This document shows positions 59,506-64,000 of a DNA stretch of 64,000 nt, in pieces (the stretch's first letter is position 1; each line of letters opens with the position of its first letter). Below the pieces are notes generated by a model. That model was not told where the DNA came from, did no database searches, and worked only from the letters and a program-made list of their open reading frames with translations. The position numbers and the translations under genes were made by a program. Source of the stretch: JAGREO01 sp020446285 (lineage in GTDB: Bacteria > Pseudomonadota > Alphaproteobacteria > Geminicoccales > Geminicoccaceae); assembly GCA_041398005.1 (NCBI GenBank), contig JAWKVP010000004.1:321970-385969 (forward strand), given 5' to 3'.

Positions 59506-59780
59506 GACTGGACTCCAACGCCAGCCGCTGAGGTTTGCGACTCATCGGACGAGTCGATCAGAACCTCCCAGCGCTTGGTCTTCGAAATCGGCCGACATTC
59601 GCGAATGCGTACGACATCACCAATCTTGAACGCATTGGTATCATCATGGGCCGCATACCGCTTGGAGCGGCGAATGTACTTCTTGTAAAGGGGGTGCATC
59701 AGCCGGCGTTCCACATTGACGATCACCGTCTTGTCGCCCTTGTCGCTGACTACCGTTCCCTGCAGAACGCGCCTAGGCAT
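59502..59780 (-). CDS. rpsQ: 30S ribosomal protein S17
   Basis: A 92-residue 16S rRNA-binding OB-fold protein: MPRRVLQGTVVSDKGDKTV, HPLYKKYIRRSKRYAAHDD and VVRIRECRPISKTKRWEVL. The Ser/Asp-rich tail is longer than in E. coli S17. Confidence 0.98.
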   Translation of the reverse strand: MPRRVLQGTVVSDKGDKTVIVNVERRLMHPLYKKYIRRSKRYAAHDDTNAFKIGDVVRIRECRPISKTKRWEVLIDSSDESQTSAAGVGVQS

Positions 59781-59790
59781 CTCTCTCTCC

Positions 59791-60009
59791 TCAGCCTACC
59801 GAACCAGCCGCCGACCCCTCTGTCGGACGACGCTCATGCAGGACGGTCATGATCCGCGCTATATCGCGGCGAACTTCGCGCATCCGCGAAGTGCTTTCCA
59901 GCTGCCCCGTGGCCTTCTGGAAGCGAAGATTGAACTGCTCCTTCTTGAGCTGGAGAAGCTGGTCGTTCAGCTGATCCACACTCTGCGCGCGCACTTCACC
60001 GGCCTTCAT
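59791..60009 (-). CDS. rpmC: 50S ribosomal protein L29
   Basis: A 72-residue tunnel-exit helical protein: LNDQLLQLKKEQFNLRFQKA, TGQLESTSRMREVRRDIARI. It starts three bases after rplP and stops 10 bp before rpsQ. Confidence 0.97.
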   Translation of the reverse strand: MKAGEVRAQSVDQLNDQLLQLKKEQFNLRFQKATGQLESTSRMREVRRDIARIMTVLHERRPTEGSAAGSVG

Positions 60010-60012
60010 CGA

Positions 60013-60429
60013 TCAGACCTCCTGCACGCGGCGGATGAACCGGGTATTGACCGGAAGCTTTGCGGATCCGCGACGAATGGCCTCCTCCGCCAGATCGCCC
60101 GGCACCCCGTCGATTTCGAACATGATCCGTCCCGGCTTGACCGGAGCAACCCAGAACTCGACCGAGCCTTTTCCCTTGCCCATCCGGACCTCCGCTGGCT
60201 TCTTCGATACCGGCTTGTCCGGAAAGATACGGATCCACACACGTCCCGCGCGTTTGAGATGACGTGTGATCGCACGACGGGCCGCCTCGATCTGACGGGC
60301 CGTGATCCGTCCCGGTTCGGTCGCTTTCATCCCAAATGCGCCAAAATTCAGCGCTGATCCGCCTTTGGCAAGACCGTGAATACGGCCCTTGTGCGCCTTG
60401 CGAAACTTCGTTCTCTTCGGTTGCAACAT
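60013..60429 (-). CDS. rplP: 50S ribosomal protein L16
   Basis: A 138-residue protein close to the A site. It begins MLQPKRTKFRKAHKGRIHG; later parts are GFGMKATEPGRITARQIEAAR-like (here FGMKATEPGRITARQIEAAR) and GKGKGSVEFWVAPVKPGRIM. It is 12 bp after rpsC. Confidence 0.98.
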   Translation of the reverse strand: MLQPKRTKFRKAHKGRIHGLAKGGSALNFGAFGMKATEPGRITARQIEAARRAITRHLKRAGRVWIRIFPDKPVSKKPAEVRMGKGKGSVEFWVAPVKPGRIMFEIDGVPGDLAEEAIRRGSAKLPVNTRFIRRVQEV

Positions 60430-60441
60430 CGATCGGTTTCC

Positions 60442-61122
60442 TTAGCCCCGGCCAGGACCTTGCTCGTTCATTCGCTTCTCGAAGGCCATCGGATCATGTT
60501 CCATGATCTCGCCTCGGAAGATCCACACCTTGATACCGCAGGTTCCATAGGCGGTATTCGCCCGCGCGCGACCGAAATCTACATTCGCCCGAAGCGTGTG
60601 AAGCGGCACCCGACCCTCACGATACCACTCGGTACGCGCAATCTCCGCACCTCCCAAGCGACCACCGCAGGTGACCTTGATTCCCTGCGCCCCGATCCGC
60701 ATGGCCGACTGCACAGCCCGCTTCATCGCCCGCCGGAAGGTAACCCGACGTTCAAGCTGCTGGGCGATATTCTCCGCAACCAATCGCGCGTCAATTTCCG
60801 GCTTGCGCACCTCAACGATGTTGAGATGGACGTCGCCCTTGCACATCTGCGAAAGCTGCTTGCGGAGAGTCTCGATCTCCTGCCCTTTCTTGCCAATAAC
60901 CACGCCGGGACGAGCCGAGTATAGCGTGATCCGCGCCCGCTTCGCCGGGCGTTCGATTACGATCCGGCTCAGCGCAGCCTGCGCAAGGCGCTTCTGCAGG
61001 AATTCACGGATGCGCAGATCCTCGTCCAGCATGGATGCGTAATCACCATCACCATACCATCGAGAATCCCAAGTCCGGTTGATACCGAGACGAAGCCCGA
61101 TCGGATTGACTTTCTGCCCCAT
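60442..61122 (-). CDS. rpsC: 30S ribosomal protein S3
   Basis: A 226-residue protein lining the mRNA entry channel. It begins MGQKVNPIGLRLGINRTWDS; the KH domain holds RPGVVIGKKGQEIETLRKQL, and the C-terminal domain GGRLGGAEIARTEWYREGRV. It overlaps the rplV stop by one base (TGATG). Confidence 0.98.
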   Translation of the reverse strand: MGQKVNPIGLRLGINRTWDSRWYGDGDYASMLDEDLRIREFLQKRLAQAALSRIVIERPAKRARITLYSARPGVVIGKKGQEIETLRKQLSQMCKGDVHLNIVEVRKPEIDARLVAENIAQQLERRVTFRRAMKRAVQSAMRIGAQGIKVTCGGRLGGAEIARTEWYREGRVPLHTLRANVDFGRARANTAYGTCGIKVWIFRGEIMEHDPMAFEKRMNEQGPGRG

Positions 61123-61505
61123 CAGGCTGCCTCCTCGTTCATTTCACGGACAACGATCCGAAGCTTGCTGAAGGGCTTTACGACGCGGCTGGCCCGCCCC
61201 CGGGCACGCGGTCGAAAACGCTTCATGAGCATGTGCTTGCCAACACTGGCCTCGGCAACGACAAGCCGATCCACGTCGAGCCCGTGATTGTTCTCGGCAT
61301 TCGCAATAGCTGCCTCAAGCGCCTTCTTGACCGTACCAGCGATCCGTTTCTGGCTAAACTCGAGCGAAATCACGGCCTTTTCAGCGGCCATCCCCCGGAT
61401 CATACCAGCCACGACATTGAGCTTCTGCGGACTCACGCGAACCAGCGTCGCAGTGCTCGACGCCTCGTTTTCGGCCAGCCGCCTCTCTTGCTTCGGCTTG
61501 CCCAT
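61122..61505 (-). CDS. rplV: 50S ribosomal protein L22
   Basis: A 127-residue protein whose loop lines the exit tunnel. Core: LVRVSPQKLNVVAGMIRGM, AIANAENNHGLDVDRLVVAE and KRFRPRARGRASRVVKPFSK. The N-terminus has a short extension (MGKPKQERRLAENEAS). Confidence 0.98.
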   Translation of the reverse strand: MGKPKQERRLAENEASSTATLVRVSPQKLNVVAGMIRGMAAEKAVISLEFSQKRIAGTVKKALEAAIANAENNHGLDVDRLVVAEASVGKHMLMKRFRPRARGRASRVVKPFSKLRIVVREMNEEAA

Positions 61506-61507
61506 TC

Positions 61508-61786
61508 CTATTTCCTCTTCGACTTTTTGTCGACGCCATGACCGAAATAGGTCCGGGTCGGAGCGAACTCGCCAAACTTGTGACCAACCATGTTCTCGGT
61601 CACATAGACCGGAATGAACTTCTTGCCGTTATAAACGGCAAAGGTAAGGCCTATGAAATCCGGCATGATGGTCGAACGTCTCGACCATGTCTTGATGATC
61701 TCGTTGCGACCCGAGGATTTTGCTTTCTCGGCCTTGTCGAAGAGATAGCCGTCGACGAACGGACCTTTCCATACAGCGCGGGGCAT
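61508..61786 (-). CDS. rpsS: 30S ribosomal protein S19
   Basis: A 92-residue head protein: MPRAVWKGPFVDGYLFDKAE, TWSRRSTIMPDFIGLTFAVY and VTENMVGHKFGEFAPTRTYF. It starts six bases after rplB. Confidence 0.98.
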   Translation of the reverse strand: MPRAVWKGPFVDGYLFDKAEKAKSSGRNEIIKTWSRRSTIMPDFIGLTFAVYNGKKFIPVYVTENMVGHKFGEFAPTRTYFGHGVDKKSKRK

Positions 61787-61792
61787 TGTTCG

Positions 61793-62635
61793 TCAGCCTC
61801 CTCTCTTCTTGGCGACATGGCGACTGCGGATGATGAAGGTGTCGGTCTTCTTGTTCGAACGGGTCCGACGTCCCTTGGTGGGCTTGCCCCAGGGAGTCAC
61901 CGGATGACGCCCACCTGATGTTCGCCCTTCACCACCGCCATGTGGGTGATCGATCGGGTTCATCACCACACCGCGCACATGCGGACGTTTGCCCAGCCAG
62001 CGCTTGCGCCCGGCTTTTCCAAGGTTGATGTTCTGATGGTCCGGATTGGATACCGCTCCGATCGAAGCCATGCAGCGCGATGCGACAACACGGATCTCCC
62101 CGGAACCGAGCCGAATCTGCGTATAGTCGCCGTCACGACCAACGATCTGTGCATAAGTACCAGCTGACCGGGCCAGCTGTGCGCCTTTTCCCGGTTTAAG
62201 CTCGATAGCATGAACGATCGTACCGATCGGAATACCGCTCAGCGGTGCGGCATTGCCAGGCTTCACATCGACACGCGCCGAAGCAATAACGGCATCCCCT
62301 TCCTGCAAGCGCTGCGGAGCGAGAATGTACGCCTGTTCACCGTCCTCATAAGTGAGCAATGCGATGAACGCGGTTCGGTTCGGATCATATTCAAGCCGCT
62401 CGACTCTCGCCACGACATCAAACTTGTTGCGTTTGAAATCAATGATTCTGTAAGTGCGCTTGTGACCACCGCCGCGCCACCAGACGGTCGTCCGTCCCTG
62501 ATTGTTGCGGCCACCGGATTTGGAGAGCCCTTCGGTGAGTTTCTTGACAGGCTTGCCCTTGTAGAGTCCGCTTCGATCGACCGTCACCAGTTCTCGCCGG
62601 GAAGGACTCGTTGGCTTGTATGTTTTCAATGCCAT
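61793..62635 (-). CDS. rplB: 50S ribosomal protein L2
   Basis: A 280-residue protein needed for subunit joining and peptidyl-transferase assembly. It begins MALKTYKPTSPSRRELVTVD; the conserved C-terminal segment GVVMNPIDHPHGGGEGRTSG contains the functionally important histidine. It is four bases after rplW. Confidence 0.98.
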   Translation of the reverse strand: MALKTYKPTSPSRRELVTVDRSGLYKGKPVKKLTEGLSKSGGRNNQGRTTVWWRGGGHKRTYRIIDFKRNKFDVVARVERLEYDPNRTAFIALLTYEDGEQAYILAPQRLQEGDAVIASARVDVKPGNAAPLSGIPIGTIVHAIELKPGKGAQLARSAGTYAQIVGRDGDYTQIRLGSGEIRVVASRCMASIGAVSNPDHQNINLGKAGRKRWLGKRPHVRGVVMNPIDHPHGGGEGRTSGGRHPVTPWGKPTKGRRTRSNKKTDTFIIRSRHVAKKRGG

Positions 62636-62639
62636 ACCA

Positions 62640-62936
62640 TCAAACTCCCGTCGTCACGTCGATCGACTGACCTTCGGCCAGCGTCACGATGGCTTTCTTG
62701 ACATCAGAACGCCGCCCGAGACGACCACGGAACCGCTTGGTCTTCCCTTTCTGCACCAGCGTGTTCACTGCCTCGACCGTGACACCGAAGATCTTCTCTA
62801 CCGCCGCCTTGATTTCCGGCTTGCTCGCATCCGTGCGAACCCGGAACACGACCTGATTGAATTCGGAAACCCTGGTCGACTTCTCGGTTATCACTGGCGA
62901 CAGAATGACATCGTAATGTTGTGCCTGGACGCTCAC
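62640..62936 (-). CDS. rplW: 50S ribosomal protein L23
   Basis: A 98-residue tunnel-exit protein that docks trigger factor and SRP. Core: VILSPVITEKSTRVSEFNQV, VEKIFGVTVEAVNTLVQKG. It overlaps rplD by ATGA (62933-62936). Confidence 0.98.
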   Translation of the reverse strand: MSVQAQHYDVILSPVITEKSTRVSEFNQVVFRVRTDASKPEIKAAVEKIFGVTVEAVNTLVQKGKTKRFRGRLGRRSDVKKAIVTLAEGQSIDVTTGV

Positions 62937-63553
62937 TGCAGCCTCTCCTCGAGGAGCCTGACGGCATCCTGCGTCAACACGAGCGTATCGCGACGGAGAA
63001 TGTCATACACATTCGCCCCCTCCTGAGACAGGACATCAACCAGCGGCAGGTTGCGACTGGCCAGCGCAAAGTTGCGCTCGGCTTCACCCGCAACGACGAA
63101 CAGAACAGAGCTCAGTCCAAGCCCCTCAAGCGATCTGCGAAGAACCTTCGTCTTCGGTTCACCGAGCTGTGCCGCATCGATCAGGATCAGCTTGCCATCC
63201 TTCGCCTTGCTCGAAAGTGCGGTCCGCAAGCCAAGCTTGCGGATCTTTTTCGGCAAAGCAAAACCGTGATCACGCGGCGTCGGGCCGAAGATGATACCAC
63301 CGCCACGAAACATCGTACCGCGCTTCGAACCATGGCGAGCCCGACCGGTTCCCTTCTGCTTGTAGATCTTCGCAGTCGAACCCGCTACTTCACTGCGGCC
63401 CTTGACCTTGTGTGTACCGGCCCTACGCCTTGCGAGCTGCCAGCGGACGACCCGATGCAGGATGTCCTCGCGCACATCCAGCCCAAACACCGCATCGCTC
63501 AGATCGGCAGTGCCGACCGACTCGCCGGCGAGGTTCCTGACCTCTACCTGCAT
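62933..63553 (-). CDS. rplD: 50S ribosomal protein L4
   Basis: A 206-residue tunnel protein; in E. coli it also represses the S10 operon. Core: GTHKVKGRSEVAGSTAKIYK, KGTGRARHGSKRGTMFRGGG and PRDHGFALPKKIRKLGLRTA. It starts three bases after rplC. Confidence 0.98.
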   Translation of the reverse strand: MQVEVRNLAGESVGTADLSDAVFGLDVREDILHRVVRWQLARRRAGTHKVKGRSEVAGSTAKIYKQKGTGRARHGSKRGTMFRGGGIIFGPTPRDHGFALPKKIRKLGLRTALSSKAKDGKLILIDAAQLGEPKTKVLRRSLEGLGLSSVLFVVAGEAERNFALASRNLPLVDVLSQEGANVYDILRRDTLVLTQDAVRLLEERLQ

Positions 63554-63556
63554 GAC

Positions 63557-64000
63557 TTACTCCTCATCCTCGCCGACTTCGTGCACCTCAAGCTGTTCAC
63601 CGCGATGCACGATAGCTGCCGGATAGGGTGCATTCTTGGGAAGTGCCTTTTTCTTGGCGTCCGTAACCCGGACAAAACCGCCCTTGGCTCCCGGAACACC
63701 GCCGCGAACCAGAATCAGCCCCTGTTCCGGGTCAACGCCGAAGACCTCGAGATTCTGCATGGTCACCGAAGTGGCGCCCATCTGACCCGCCATCTTCTTG
63801 CCCTTGAAAACCTTGCCGGGATCCTGGCACTGACCGGTGGAACCATGCGCACGATGCGAGATCGAAACACCATGACTTGCACGAAGACCGCCGAACCCAT
63901 GCCGCTTCATCGCACCGGCAAATCCCTTGCCGTGGCTGGTACCGGCGATATCGACATGCTGGCCGGCAACGAAATGACCGACATGCAGGGTTGAACCGAC
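63557..64000 (-). CDS. rplC: 50S ribosomal protein L3 (5' end outside window)
   Basis: Only the C-terminal 147 residues are present; the frame is open to the window edge and the start lies beyond. The L3 signature DIAGTSHGKGFAGAMKRHGF is followed by HRAHGSTGQCQDPGKVFKGK and KMAGQMGATSVT. The Met within the signature (63910) is not the start. The C-terminus ends EVGEDEE. The S10 operon (rpsJ) should lie further right. Confidence 0.96.
   Translation of the reverse strand, partial: VGSTLHVGHFVAGQHVDIAGTSHGKGFAGAMKRHGFGGLRASHGVSISHRAHGSTGQCQDPGKVFKGKKMAGQMGATSVTMQNLEVFGVDPEQGLILVRGGVPGAKGGFVRVTDAKKKALPKNAPYPAAIVHRGEQLEVHEVGEDEE

Noticed and set aside
1..64000. CRISPR array, tRNA, rRNA or prophage
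   Set aside because: No spaced direct-repeat array, tRNA cloverleaf, rRNA segment or phage structural gene was noticed in reading the window.

Overview
The window is GC-rich chromosomal DNA from an alphaproteobacterium. The signs are a LexA-type SOS box of the alphaproteobacterial form (GTTC-N7-GTTC) in front of lexA, the moaC-moeA-lexA gene order, adk directly after secY inside the ribosomal operon, a zinc-free S14, a PuuD-type membrane urate oxidase and TRAP transport genes. I cannot fix the genus. Coding density is high, many genes overlap by ATGA or TGATG, and four genes appear to start with TTG and two with GTG.

Layout. 1-4.8 kb: 3' end of malonyl-CoA decarboxylase (+), then on the minus strand a parvulin-type prolyl isomerase, a small lipoprotein, a repeat cluster and a subtilisin-like protease with a C-terminal barrel-like domain. 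5-17 kb, mostly plus strand: the ABC-F factor EttA, a Kef-type antiporter, a Sel1/coiled-coil membrane protein, L-serine dehydratase with serine hydroxymethyltransferase, a short DksA-like protein (-), release factor 3 and a SulP transporter. 16.7-19.7 kb: the purine-catabolic pair puuD-guaD (-), divergent from a cobalamin riboswitch that precedes a lone cbiM. 20.5-27.6 kb: WrbA, an idonate/polyol dehydrogenase, GlgC, and a large membrane-anchored coiled-coil protein overlapping a D-threonine-aldolase-like enzyme.

27.9-38.3 kb, plus strand: a complete TRAP transporter (binding protein, long hairpin, small permease, large permease with an unusual ~300-residue soluble C-terminal extension), followed by HAD, VOC, FAH, metallo-beta-lactamase-fold, flavin hydroxylase and DUF2783 genes. 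This looks like an uptake-plus-catabolism cluster, probably for an aromatic or related cyclic compound, and is the best candidate for an undescribed pathway. 38.4-46.4 kb: moaC-moeA-lexA (-), an orphan polyamine-type binding protein (+), a mannonate dehydratase (-) and a modE-modA-modB-modC operon (-), so molybdenum uptake and molybdopterin synthesis lie close together. An IS1380 transposase relic sits at about 46.5 kb.

46.7-64.0 kb, minus strand: the end of the S10 operon, the spc and alpha operons in the order L3 (truncated by the window edge), L4, L23, L2, S19, L22, S3, L16, L29, S17, L14, L24, L5, S14, S8, L6, L18, S5, L30, L15, SecY, Adk, S13, S11, RpoA, L17. The series continues by overlapping genes into a Deg-type protease, the AAA+ ATPase RarA, an RluA-family pseudouridine synthase and a small zincin.

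Non-coding structure includes two copies of a 109-bp MITE-like repeat (2.3 and 33.0 kb), a three-hairpin repeat, two good intrinsic terminators (20.4 and 42.2 kb), the B12 riboswitch and a hairpin that separates the rplQ ribosome binding site from its start codon. No tRNA, rRNA or CRISPR array was seen.
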